NCBI RefSeq assembly: GCF_000621605.1
Contig: NZ_JHXX01000002.1
Location: forward strand, 372,001 to 436,000
Length of the DNA: 64,000 nt
Source of the DNA: Butyrivibrio sp. MC2021
Lineage (GTDB): Bacteria > Bacillota > Clostridia > Lachnospirales > Lachnospiraceae
Direction of reading: 5' to 3'
Part shown: in pieces, positions 33,753 through 42,287 of the stretch
Layout: each line of letters opens with the position of its first letter
How positions within the stretch are numbered: position 1 is the stretch's first letter
Position numbers and translations under genes: made by a program
The notes under the pieces: generated by a model
What the model was told of the DNA's origin: nothing
Databases searched by the model: none
The model's input: the letters and a program-made list of their open reading frames with translations, nothing else

Positions 33753-36173
33753 ATGCTGGTACCTTTAAGTTGGCTTAAAGATTTTGTTGATATAGATATT
33801 GAACCCAAGGAACTTGAGAAAAAGCTCTTTGACTGCGGTTTTGAAGTAGAAGAGTGCTGGGAAGTGGGCAAGGATATTTCCAATGTAGTAGTTGGTGAGG
33901 TCCTTACCTGTGAAGCTATTCCCGATACACATCTTCATGTATGTACAGTAAATGCCGGTGAACATGGCACATTCCAGGTTTGCTGCGGCGCTGATAATGT
34001 TAAGGCCGGTGGCAAGTATCCGCTTGCTCTTGTAGGCGCTACAGTTATCGAGACTGCCAAGGATCATGTGACAGTTGTTGGTGTTGCAACTATCAAGAAG
34101 GGCAAGCTTCGCGGCTATGATTCAGAGGGTATGCTCTGCTCAGGCGTTGAGCTTGGCGTCTCAGAGGATATGTATCCCGGTGCAGGCTACAACGGACTTC
34201 TTGTTTTCCCTGAGGACACAGAGGTTGGCGCTGATGTTAAGCCTCTTCTTGGTCTTGATGAGTGGATCTTTGATGTTTCCATCACAGCTAACAGACCTGA
34301 CTGTCAGAGCATTTACGGCCTTGCAAGAGAGGTTGCGGCAGCTCTTGACAAGCCATTAAAAGAGATTGACTTAAGCTACACAGAAACTGATGTAGAGAAC
34401 GAAGGCTTTGGCGTAACAGTAGAAGATCCCGATCTCTGCCCAAGATATATCGGACATTATGTATATGATGTAAAACTCGGTGAGAGCCCTCTTTGGATGA
34501 AGAGAAGACTTGCCATGGTGGGCAACAATGCCATCAACAACATTGTTGATATCACCAACTATATTATGAGAGAGCTCGGACAGCCCATGCACGCTTTTGA
34601 CGGACAGTTCCTTGAGGACAACAAGATCGTTGTAAGACGTGCCAAGGCAGGAGAGAAGATCACAACTCTCGATGAGAACGAGTTCGAGCTTACCACAGAT
34701 AACCTTGTTATCTGCGACGGCAAGAAGCCTGTAGCTCTTGCAGGTATCATGGGAGGTCTAAACTCTGAGATCCGTGATACAACAACTACAGTTACCTTCG
34801 AAGCTGCCAAGTTCATGCGTGACAACATCCGTAAGAGCTCAAGAGCTCTGGGCCAGTCCTCTGACTCATCAGCTGCTTTCTCCAAGGGTGTTTACGAGTA
34901 CACAACAGTTATCGCCATGAAGAGAGCCCTTCACCTTATCGAGGAGCTTGGAGCAGGTAAGGTTTCCAAGACCCATGTGGATGTTAATACAGGAAACAGC
35001 CTTGAGAAGAAGGAAATGAAGGCTTCCATCAAGAAGGTAAACGGCGTTCTCGGTATTGAGGTTCCCGAGGATGAGATCAAGAGAATCCTTACCAACCTTA
35101 ACTTCGAGCCTGTAATTAACGGAGATGAGCTTACAATCAAGATCCCTGCATACCGTGAGGATATGGAGAACTATCCTGATATTGCGGAAGAACTTATCCG
35201 TATGTATGGATATGATCACGTTCAGCCCACATTCCTTAAGAATGCCAACGTAACCATGGGCGGAAGAAATCTTAAGCAGAAGACAGAGCTTAGAATCAAG
35301 AGAGCTCTTTGCTCACAGGGAGCATATGAGGGAATGCACTATTCATTCTTCTCGCCCAGTGACCTTGACCTCCTGAGATTCCCTGAGGATGCTCCTGAGA
35401 GAAATGCCATCAGGATCCTTAATCCTATCAATGAGGACCTTTCTCTTATGAGAACAACTCTTGCAGCCCAGATGATCCATGCCATTGCAAGAAACCAGAA
35501 GAAGGGAACCCTTGAGGGAAGACTTTTTGAAGTAGGTAACAGATTTGTTCCCAAGTCACTTCCTCTTACTGAGTATCCTGAGGAGAAGGCAACTCTTTGC
35601 ATCGGTATCTTCGGTGATGGAGAGGACATCTTCACATTGAAGGGCCTTGCAGAGAATGTGGCAGCAGCACTTCATTTGAGCTTCAAGTATGAGACAACAA
35701 CCAAGACCTTCTTACATCCTTACAGAGCAGCCAAGATCCTCTGCGAGGGCGAAGAGGTTGGATATCTCGGACAGATCACCTATGAGATCCAGGATGACAC
35801 AGATATGAGAATTCCTGCATATATCTGCGAGATCGACCTTTCTGTTCTTGAAAAATGGTATGGAAAGACACCTACCTTCCAGCCACTTTCCAAGTTTGCC
35901 ACCGTTAAGCGTGACCTTGCTCTTATCATGGACAAGACAGTTACCTGCGGCGAGGTTGAGGATGCCATCTACGGCTCCTGCAAGTTTGTGACAGATGTTA
36001 AACTCTTTGACGTATACGAGGGAGTTCCTATTCCTCCTACCAAGAAGAGTATGGCATATACAATTACCTTCACTCCCAAGGATGAAGAGCTTACAGATGA
36101 CGCTATCAGCAGATATATAGACAAGATGCTCAGAAAGCTTCAGTTTACAATGGGTATCGAGATTCGCAGCTGA
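33753..36173 (+). CDS. pheT: Phenylalanine-tRNA ligase beta subunit
   Basis: 806 aa, full length. Domain order is visible: N-terminal B1 domain, EMAP/OB-fold tRNA-binding domain (about 40-150), B3/4 editing domain (about 210-390, with the region NNIVDITNYIMRELGQPMHAF), B5, the catalytic-like core, and the C-terminal ferredoxin-fold anticodon-binding domain (PLSKFATVKRDLALIMDKTV onward). It edits Tyr-tRNA-Phe and positions the tRNA. AGGAGG precedes the ATG; co-transcribed with pheS under T-box control. Confidence 0.97.
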   Translation: MLVPLSWLKDFVDIDIEPKELEKKLFDCGFEVEECWEVGKDISNVVVGEVLTCEAIPDTHLHVCTVNAGEHGTFQVCCGADNVKAGGKYPLALVGATVIETAKDHVTVVGVATIKKGKLRGYDSEGMLCSGVELGVSEDMYPGAGYNGLLVFPEDTEVGADVKPLLGLDEWIFDVSITANRPDCQSIYGLAREVAAALDKPLKEIDLSYTETDVENEGFGVTVEDPDLCPRYIGHYVYDVKLGESPLWMKRRLAMVGNNAINNIVDITNYIMRELGQPMHAFDGQFLEDNKIVVRRAKAGEKITTLDENEFELTTDNLVICDGKKPVALAGIMGGLNSEIRDTTTTVTFEAAKFMRDNIRKSSRALGQSSDSSAAFSKGVYEYTTVIAMKRALHLIEELGAGKVSKTHVDVNTGNSLEKKEMKASIKKVNGVLGIEVPEDEIKRILTNLNFEPVINGDELTIKIPAYREDMENYPDIAEELIRMYGYDHVQPTFLKNANVTMGGRNLKQKTELRIKRALCSQGAYEGMHYSFFSPSDLDLLRFPEDAPERNAIRILNPINEDLSLMRTTLAAQMIHAIARNQKKGTLEGRLFEVGNRFVPKSLPLTEYPEEKATLCIGIFGDGEDIFTLKGLAENVAAALHLSFKYETTTKTFLHPYRAAKILCEGEEVGYLGQITYEIQDDTDMRIPAYICEIDLSVLEKWYGKTPTFQPLSKFATVKRDLALIMDKTVTCGEVEDAIYGSCKFVTDVKLFDVYEGVPIPPTKKSMAYTITFTPKDEELTDDAISRYIDKMLRKLQFTMGIEIRS

Positions 36174-36174
36174 T

Positions 36175-36203
36175 TTGATTAGAAACAAAACAGGTGTTAT
36201 AAT
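36175..36203 (+). promoter_or_regulatory. Promoter of the M18 aminopeptidase gene
   Basis: TTGATT and perfect TATAAT are spaced by 17 bases. The -10 box touches the pheT terminator hairpin, so initiation falls inside that hairpin. Confidence 0.55.
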
Positions 36204-36241
36204 AGCCATTGCTTACAAATAGAGCAATGGCTATTTTATTT
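36201..36241 (+). terminator. Terminator of pheST
   Basis: AATAGCCATTGC pairs perfectly with GCAATGGCTATT, followed by TTATTT. Confidence 0.75.
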
Positions 36242-36261
36242 CCAGAAAGGAGCTTTTACAT

Positions 36262-37761
36262 ATGAACAGAAAAAATGTATGGACTACATATTCACAGGCA
36301 CAGCTCAAGGCTTGTGACAAGTTCGCAGAAGACTATAAGAAGTTCTTGGACAACTCCAAGACAGAGCGTGAAGCCATCGACGAGATTGTTAACGAGATCG
36401 AGGCTGCAGGCTACAGAGAGCTCAATACTCTCATCGGTGGGGGGACCAAGCTTAAGAAGGGCGACAAGGTTTATTCAGTATGGATGAACAAGTCAATCGC
36501 TATGTTCCAGCTGGGCTCTGAGCCTCTTGAGGCAGGCCTTAACATCCTCGGAGCACATATCGATTCTCCAAGACTTGATGTTAAGCAGAACCCTCTTTAC
36601 GAGGACGGCGGCTTCGCTTATCTTGACACACATTACTACGGCGGAATCAAGAAGTATCAGTATGTTGCTATGCCTCTTGCCATCCACGGAGTATTCGTTA
36701 AAAAGGACGGCACCACAGTTCAGCTCAACGTAGGTGAGGATGAGGATGATCCTGTATTCTTCGTATCAGATCTTCTTATTCACCTGGCTCAGGATCAGAT
36801 GTCCAAGAAGGCTTCTGAGGTTGTTAGCGGCGAGGCCCTTGACCTTATCGTAGGCAACAGACCTTTCGTTATCGAGAGCAAGGAAAAAGAGAAGGCTGAA
36901 AAGGAAAATGCCAAGCTTTCAGAGGGTGAGAAGTATGCCCTTAAGGCTGAGAAGGAAGAGAAGGCTGAGTCCGGCAAGGTATCAGGAGCTGTTAGACGCG
37001 GTATCCTCGCTATTCTTCATGATCTTTACGGCGTTGAGGAAGAGGATTTCATCTCTGCTGAGCTTGAGATCGTTCCTGCAGGAAAATCAAGAGATGCAGG
37101 CTTTGACAGATCCATGATCCTTGGCTATGGCCATGACGACAGAGTATGTGCATTCCCTTCGATGCGCGCTCTTTTGGAGGCTAAGAACCTTAAGAGAACC
37201 GGCTGCTGCATCCTTGTTGACAAGGAGGAGATCGGCAGCGTAGGCGCTACAGGTATGAGATCCAGATTCTTTGAGAACGCTCTTGCAGAGCTTATGAACC
37301 TCACAAAGGAGGGCTACAACGACCTGGCTCTCAGAAGATGTCTGGCTAATTCCTGTATGCTTTCTTCTGACGTTAACGCAGGCTTTGATCCTACATATGC
37401 TTCATGCTTCGAGAAAAAGAACGCTTCCTTCCTTGGCCAGGGCCTTGTATTCTCCAAGTTCACAGGTTCAAGAGGAAAGTCCGGATCCAACGATGCCAAC
37501 GCAGAGTTCATCGCTGAGATCAGAAGAGCCTTCGATCAGGACGGTATCGTTTACCAGACTGCAGAGCTTGGTAAGGTTGATGTGGGCGGCGGCGGAACCA
37601 TCGCTTATATCCTTGCACTCTACGGAATGAACGTTATCGATGCAGGTGTAGCGGTTCTTAACATGCATGCTCCTTGGGAAGCTATCAGTAAGGCAGATCT
37701 GTTCGAAGCTAAGAGAGGATATGTATCCTTCCTTCAGAACATAGATTTCAGAAATGAATAA
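36262..37761 (+). CDS. M18 family aminopeptidase
   Basis: 499 aa. M18 enzymes are dodecameric zinc aminopeptidases that release N-terminal acidic or hydrophobic residues in the cytoplasm. Metal-site motifs are visible: GAHIDSPRLDVKQNPL (His-x-Asp), ILGYGHDDRVCAF (Asp), LVDKEEIGSVGATG (catalytic Glu pair) and the C-terminal NMHAPWEAISKADLFEA (His). An insert rich in Lys and Glu (about residues 200-240, ESKEKEKAEKENAKLSEGEK) is a likely flexible loop. AAAGGAG precedes the ATG. It probably starts a long transcript through the glycosyltransferase, queA, PilZ and sugar kinase genes. Confidence 0.9.
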   Translation: MNRKNVWTTYSQAQLKACDKFAEDYKKFLDNSKTEREAIDEIVNEIEAAGYRELNTLIGGGTKLKKGDKVYSVWMNKSIAMFQLGSEPLEAGLNILGAHIDSPRLDVKQNPLYEDGGFAYLDTHYYGGIKKYQYVAMPLAIHGVFVKKDGTTVQLNVGEDEDDPVFFVSDLLIHLAQDQMSKKASEVVSGEALDLIVGNRPFVIESKEKEKAEKENAKLSEGEKYALKAEKEEKAESGKVSGAVRRGILAILHDLYGVEEEDFISAELEIVPAGKSRDAGFDRSMILGYGHDDRVCAFPSMRALLEAKNLKRTGCCILVDKEEIGSVGATGMRSRFFENALAELMNLTKEGYNDLALRRCLANSCMLSSDVNAGFDPTYASCFEKKNASFLGQGLVFSKFTGSRGKSGSNDANAEFIAEIRRAFDQDGIVYQTAELGKVDVGGGGTIAYILALYGMNVIDAGVAVLNMHAPWEAISKADLFEAKRGYVSFLQNIDFRNE

Positions 37762-38734
37762 TGAACTTATTTCTGTATTGCTCTCTGTGTACAACAGGGA
37801 GCAATACTTAAGAAAATGCATAGACAGCGTGCTTTCTCAGGATGTGAATCTGGAATTTATCATCGTGGACGACGGCAGTACTGACGGTTCCGGAGAGATC
37901 TGCGATGAGTATGCCCGGGACAATGACTGCATAACAGTGGTCCATCAGAAGAACCAGGGCATCAGCGTAGCCAGAAATGTGGCTATAGATATGGCAAAGG
38001 GAGAGTTCATCTTTTTCCTGGACAGCGATGACTTCCTCCCCAAGGACAGTCTTAAGACTCTGTATGAGCTCCACAAGGAGCACGATGCCGATTGCGTAAT
38101 GGGCAATTATGCCTGCTACAACGACGACGGAGAGTTTCAGGAAGTGATCGAGCTTCCTGCCAAGTATTCAAATAAGATCCTTTCAAAAAGAGAGACCTGT
38201 GAAATGCTTTTTTATTCAGGAACCACCCATGTTCTCATGGTTTCCTGGGCCAAGCTTTACAAAAAGAGTATCTGGGATGGAATAAGATTCCCTGCGGATA
38301 TTGATAAAAGCGAGGATCAGTTCGTTTTTCCCGCTCTTATGGAAAAAACGAAGAAAATGTATTACACCGATAAGGTTGTTTATAATCAGGTCTTTTCTGC
38401 CAACAGCATTACAAGAACCGGAATGTTTACAAGAAGGCATCTTTATCACCCCGAGGGAATAGCGGTGGTCATCGATTATCTTATGGATCAGGGATTTTAC
38501 GACATCGCCCTTCACAAATTCGGAGTGGGCTCCAGGACCATTATCGACCTTAAGGGAGTTCTTAAGGATGAGGAGTGTGTTCAGGCCATCAAACAGGACT
38601 ACAAGACCTATTGTGACATTGCAAAGAGACTGTCCCGTCATTTGGGCTTTGGAGGCAAACTCAGGATGCTTCTTTTCAGGATCAACCTGGATCTTTATGC
38701 TTTTGTCAGAAAGAGCTTTAGCAGTTATAAGTGA
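37754..38734 (+). CDS. Family 2 glycosyltransferase
   Basis: 326 aa. A GT-A fold domain opens the protein: SVLLSVYNREQYLRKCIDSV, then VDDGSTDGSGEICDEYA, QGISVARNVAIDMA and the metal-binding FFLDSDDFLPKD (DxD). These match GT2 enzymes of capsule and exopolysaccharide assembly. The C-terminal ~100 residues lack membrane helices, so the enzyme is cytoplasmic or peripheral. Acceptor and donor are unknown. The ATG overlaps the end of the aminopeptidase gene by eight bases, implying coupled translation. Confidence 0.88.
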   Translation: MNNELISVLLSVYNREQYLRKCIDSVLSQDVNLEFIIVDDGSTDGSGEICDEYARDNDCITVVHQKNQGISVARNVAIDMAKGEFIFFLDSDDFLPKDSLKTLYELHKEHDADCVMGNYACYNDDGEFQEVIELPAKYSNKILSKRETCEMLFYSGTTHVLMVSWAKLYKKSIWDGIRFPADIDKSEDQFVFPALMEKTKKMYYTDKVVYNQVFSANSITRTGMFTRRHLYHPEGIAVVIDYLMDQGFYDIALHKFGVGSRTIIDLKGVLKDEECVQAIKQDYKTYCDIAKRLSRHLGFGGKLRMLLFRINLDLYAFVRKSFSSYK

Positions 38735-38743
38735 GAGATTAGA

Positions 38744-39799
38744 ATGAGTGAAAATATAGAAATTGGTTTATCCACCTCGGATTATTACTTTGACCTTCCC
38801 CAGGAACTGATTGCGCAGGATCCTATGGAAAAGAGGGATGAATGCAGACTTCTTGTGGTGGATAAGGAAACAGGTGAGACCAGTCACCATACCTTTAATG
38901 AGATTATTGATTATATTGAACCCGGAGACTGCCTTGTGCTTAACAACACCAAGGTTATTCCCGCAAGACTTCTTGGACAGAAGGAGGAGACCGGCGCGGC
39001 CGTGGAGATCCTGCTTCTTAAGAGAAAAGAAGCCGATGTCTGGGAAACCCTTGTTAAGCCCGGTAAGAAGCTCAGACCCGGAGCCAGAGTGACTTTTGGT
39101 GACGGTATTCTTAAGGCAGAGATCCTGGACGTTGTGGATGAGGGAAACCGTCTTGTTAAGTTCTATTACGACGGAATCTGGGAAGAGGTCCTTGATAAGC
39201 TTGGAGAGATGCCCCTTCCGCCTTATATTACCCACAAGCTTCAGGATAAGAACATGTATCAGACGGTTTACGCCAAGTATGAGGGCTCGGCAGCAGCACC
39301 TACCGCCGGACTTCATTTTACTGAGGAACTCCTTGACAGGATTCAGCAAAAGGGCGTGGATCTTGCCTATGTAACCCTCCATGTGGGACTTGGAACCTTC
39401 AGACCGGTTAAGGTTGACAATGTGAAGGAACACCATATGCACACCGAGTGGTATCAGGTTACTCAGGAGGCTGCGGATAAGATCAACAGGGCAAAAGAGA
39501 CAGGACACAAGGTTATCTGTGTGGGAACCACCAGCTGCAGAACCATTGAGAGCGCTGCCGATGAAAACGGAAAGCTCACAGCCTGCAGCGGAGATACATC
39601 GATCTTTATCTATCCCGGATACAAGTTCAAGGTAATGGATAATCTTATTACCAACTTCCATCTTCCGGAGTCGACACTGGTTATGCTGGTGGCTGCTCTT
39701 GCAGGAAGAGAGCATGTTCTGGCGGCCTACGAAGAGGCTATCAAAGAAAAATACAGATTTTTCTCCTTTGGAGATGCCTGCTTGTTTTACAAAAAGTGA
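38744..39799 (+). CDS. queA: tRNA preQ1(34) S-adenosylmethionine ribosyltransferase-isomerase
   Basis: 351 aa. QueA transfers and rearranges the ribosyl group of S-adenosylmethionine onto preQ1 in tRNA to give epoxyqueuosine. The N-terminal [15 protein letters not shown] and the repeated [11 protein letters not shown] motif are typical, as are [26 protein letters not shown] and the C-terminal [21 protein letters not shown]. It lies nine bases after the glycosyltransferase gene with only a weak ribosome binding site (GAGAG). No other queuosine genes are present in the window. Confidence 0.95.
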   Translation: MSENIEIGLSTSDYYFDLPQELIAQDPMEKRDECRLLVVDKETGETSHHTFNEIIDYIEPGDCLVLNNTKVIPARLLGQKEETGAAVEILLLKRKEADVWETLVKPGKKLRPGARVTFGDGILKAEILDVVDEGNRLVKFYYDGIWEEVLDKLGEMPLPPYITHKLQDKNMYQTVYAKYEGSAAAPTAGLHFTEELLDRIQQKGVDLAYVTLHVGLGTFRPVKVDNVKEHHMHTEWYQVTQEAADKINRAKETGHKVICVGTTSCRTIESAADENGKLTACSGDTSIFIYPGYKFKVMDNLITNFHLPESTLVMLVAALAGREHVLAAYEEAIKEKYRFFSFGDACLFYKK

Positions 39800-39856
39800 T
39801 TGCTTTGTTACAATTTAATAGTAACTGATAAATCGTTTCTTTCGGGGGACAAGCAG

Positions 39857-40207
39857 ATGGAAGAGAGAAGAAAGAGCAAGAGACTGGAGCTGACCGGTGA
39901 ACTCATACTTAATCAGCTCGGCGGCGACGGACAGGTCAAGACCGCCAAAATCGATATCCACGACTGTTCTAGGGACGGCATCGGCTTTAACACAGACAAT
40001 CAGCTGGTGATCGGTGACAACTATGAAGCGAACCTGACTATCTGGACCAAGGAGGTTCTCCATGTGTTCGTTCAGATCGTAAGAGCGGCCAAACTGGAGA
40101 ATACCTACAATTACGGTGCTATCTTTATCGGAATGCCCGATGCGGACAAGATGCGTATCGAGGTTTATGAGACCGTCAAGGATACTCTGGAAGAAGTAAA
40201 TAAATAA
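39857..40207 (+). CDS. Small PilZ domain protein
   Basis: 116 aa, essentially a single PilZ domain, a receptor for cyclic di-GMP. The two binding motifs are visible: the N-terminal Arg-rich EERRKSKRLEL and HDCSRDGIGFNTD (D/NxSxxG). With no partner domain, it must act by binding another protein. The start at ATG 39857 follows GGGGGA; a longer frame opening at 39800 directly after the queA stop lacks a site. It lies 17 bases before the sugar kinase gene, which hints at control of polysaccharide precursor supply, but this is inference. Confidence 0.85.
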   Translation: MEERRKSKRLELTGELILNQLGGDGQVKTAKIDIHDCSRDGIGFNTDNQLVIGDNYEANLTIWTKEVLHVFVQIVRAAKLENTYNYGAIFIGMPDADKMRIEVYETVKDTLEEVNK

Positions 40208-40224
40208 AACCTAAAGGAGCCTCT

Positions 40225-41397
40225 ATGAAGTGCGAAGAAATATACAGACAGTTCTATCACAAAGACCCGGAGGCTCTATCTTTTTGCCCATATAGAATTT
40301 CTCCCCTGGGTGCCCATGTAGACCATCAGAACGGCAAGATCAACGGCTTTGCCATTGATAAGGGAATCTATATTGCCTATTCCGTCAAGCACAACGGTGT
40401 TGTTGAGCTTCAGTCGGTGAATTTTGAAAAGAGGGCTCAGTTCCATGTGGCCTCTGTACCGGAATTCAAGGAGGGAGACTGGGCTGACCACCTTAGAGGT
40501 GCGGCCAAGGCTCTGGGAGAGAAGTATATGCTCAAAAACGGCATATCTGCGGTTATAGAAGGGACACTTCCCATAGGGGGACTTAGTTCCTCAGCATCAG
40601 TCATTATCGCCTTTTTATCGGCGCTGGCAACAGCCAACGGCATCAACCTCGGTGAGTGGGAAACCATTATGATGGCCAAGGAAGCTGAGAACCGCTACGT
40701 TGGAGTCAACTGCGGCAAGCTGGATCAGAGCTGCGAGATACTTTGCAAGAAGGACGCCCTTTTATATCTGGATTGCAAGGATGACAGCTATGAGATCATC
40801 GGTAAAAAAGCCATGATGCAGCCCTTCAAGATCGGAGTGTTCTTCAGCGGACTGGACAGATCTTTGAGTAACAGCAAGTACAACCTCAGGGCTGATGAAT
40901 GTAAGGCTGCGGCCTACAGTCTTATGGCTTATGCGGGCCTGGACTACGGTAAATTTGAGGATGCTAGGCTCAGGGATGTTCCAAGGGAGGTTTATCTGGA
41001 ATATGCAGACAGGCTCCCCGAGAATTTCCGGAAGAGAGCAGAGCATTTTTATACTGAGATGGACAGAGTAAACAAGGGCGTTGCAGCCTGGAGAGAGGGA
41101 AATCTGTCCAGGTACGGTTCCTATGTTTTTGAAAGCGGAAAGAGCTCCGTTGAGAACTATGAATGCGGATGCCCCGAGCTTATCAGCCTTTACAATATTC
41201 TGACGGATACTTCCGGTATCTACGGCGGAAGATTCAGCGGCGCAGGCTTCAAGGGCTGCTGTATGGCTCTTATAGATCCGGACAAGGCAGAAGAGATAGA
41301 GCACAATGTATCAACCAAATATTTAAAGGAGTTTCCGGCACTTGAAGGAAAGTATTCCTTCCACTTATGTGACACTGCCGACGGAGTAAGACTATGA
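40225..41397 (+). CDS. GHMP sugar kinase of the galactokinase family, galacturonokinase-like
   Basis: 390 aa. The sugar-binding motif reads CPYRISPLGAHVDHQNG rather than the GalK form GRVNLIGEHTDYNDG. The ATP loop is GTLPIGGLSSSASV, the catalytic Asp lies in CGKLDQSCEIL with LLYLDCKDDSYE after it, and motif 3 is GGRFSGAGFKGCC. The PLGAHVDHQ and LYLDCK features resemble plant galacturonic acid kinase, so galacturonate or glucuronate is a reasonable substrate guess; galactose is less likely. It overlaps the next gene, a nucleotidyltransferase, by four bases, giving a kinase/nucleotidyltransferase pair that could turn a free sugar into an NDP-sugar. Confidence 0.8.
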   Translation: MKCEEIYRQFYHKDPEALSFCPYRISPLGAHVDHQNGKINGFAIDKGIYIAYSVKHNGVVELQSVNFEKRAQFHVASVPEFKEGDWADHLRGAAKALGEKYMLKNGISAVIEGTLPIGGLSSSASVIIAFLSALATANGINLGEWETIMMAKEAENRYVGVNCGKLDQSCEILCKKDALLYLDCKDDSYEIIGKKAMMQPFKIGVFFSGLDRSLSNSKYNLRADECKAAAYSLMAYAGLDYGKFEDARLRDVPREVYLEYADRLPENFRKRAEHFYTEMDRVNKGVAAWREGNLSRYGSYVFESGKSSVENYECGCPELISLYNILTDTSGIYGGRFSGAGFKGCCMALIDPDKAEEIEHNVSTKYLKEFPALEGKYSFHLCDTADGVRL

Positions 41398-42122
41398 AAT
41401 GCATAATACTGGCAGCTGGATATGCCACAAGATTATATCCCCTTACGGAGAACTTTCCAAAGCCCTTACTGGATGTAAACGGAAAGCCTATCCTGGACTG
41501 GCTCATCGATGATATAGACAGCGAGATCGAGAGCTTTGTGGTCATCAGTAATCACAAGTTCTATGACATCTTCAGGGAATGGGCAGAGAAAAAGAGCCCC
41601 AAGATAACGGTTCTTGACGACGGAACCTCATCAAACGAGACAAGACTTGGAGCAGTTAAGGACATAGAGTTTGCCCTTAATACTCTGGAGATAAATGATG
41701 ACTGCCTTGTTATGGCAGGGGACAACCTTCTTGATTTTTCACTGAAGGGCTTTGTTTCTTTTGCAAGGGAAAAGGATTCCTCCTGCGTGATGTGTCATGA
41801 CGAGGACAGACTGCAGGCTCTTCAGAAGACTGCGGTTATCACAGTGGATGAGGACTGCAGGATCACATCCTATGAGGAAAAGCCAAAGGAGCCCAAGGGC
41901 AATCTGGCTGTTCCGCCCTTTTATTTTTACAAATCCCAAGATATAAAGAGGATCGGGGAAGCACTTTTAGAGGGCTGCGGCTATGATGCCCCCGGCAGCT
42001 TCGCGGCATGGCTTTCAGGCAAAAAGGACATGTATGCCTATGTGATGCCCGGAAAGCGCTATGATATCGGGGATGTTGCCAGTTATGAGAAGGTTAAGGA
42101 AACCTGGAAGAATATGGCATAA
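41394..42122 (+). CDS. Sugar-phosphate nucleotidyltransferase
   Basis: 242 aa. The N-terminal loop IILAAGYATRLYPLTENFPKPL is the nucleotide-binding signature of NTP-transferases, and VMAGDNLLDF carries the metal-binding Asp. It is shorter than RmlA/GalU (~290 aa) and close to the compact transferases acting on glucose-1-phosphate or choline phosphate. With the preceding kinase it probably makes an NDP-sugar from a sugar-1-phosphate; UTP or CTP cannot be decided. Translation is coupled by an ATGA overlap, and a strong terminator closes the operon. Confidence 0.85.
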   Translation: MKCIILAAGYATRLYPLTENFPKPLLDVNGKPILDWLIDDIDSEIESFVVISNHKFYDIFREWAEKKSPKITVLDDGTSSNETRLGAVKDIEFALNTLEINDDCLVMAGDNLLDFSLKGFVSFAREKDSSCVMCHDEDRLQALQKTAVITVDEDCRITSYEEKPKEPKGNLAVPPFYFYKSQDIKRIGEALLEGCGYDAPGSFAAWLSGKKDMYAYVMPGKRYDIGDVASYEKVKETWKNMA

Positions 42123-42153
42123 ATCAGTAATTAAATAACTAAAAAATGATACA

Positions 42154-42195
42154 GTCCGGCTCAAGCTTAGATGCAGAGCCGGACTTTTATTTTTA
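42154..42195 (+). terminator. Terminator of the kinase/nucleotidyltransferase operon
   Basis: GTCCGGCTC pairs perfectly with GAGCCGGAC, followed by a T-rich run. Confidence 0.85.
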
Positions 42196-42210
42196 TGTTT
42201 TTTCTCCGGT

Positions 42211-42239
42211 TTGATTTTTGCACTTTAAAGTGCTATAGT
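42211..42239 (+). promoter_or_regulatory. Promoter of tyrA-aroA with internal palindrome
   Basis: TTGATT and TATAGT are spaced by 17 bases. The spacer is largely filled by a perfect 14-base palindrome GCACTTTAAAGTGC (42220-42233), a likely repressor operator. Confidence 0.6.
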
Positions 42240-42287
42240 ATATTTTGATGAATTAGACTAATACTGGCTTTTGGGGGTTATACATAG

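Noticed and set aside
38768..39715. Open frame of 315 codons on the minus strand opposite queA
   Set aside because: queA on the other strand has full family motifs; the antisense frame is an effect of codon bias.
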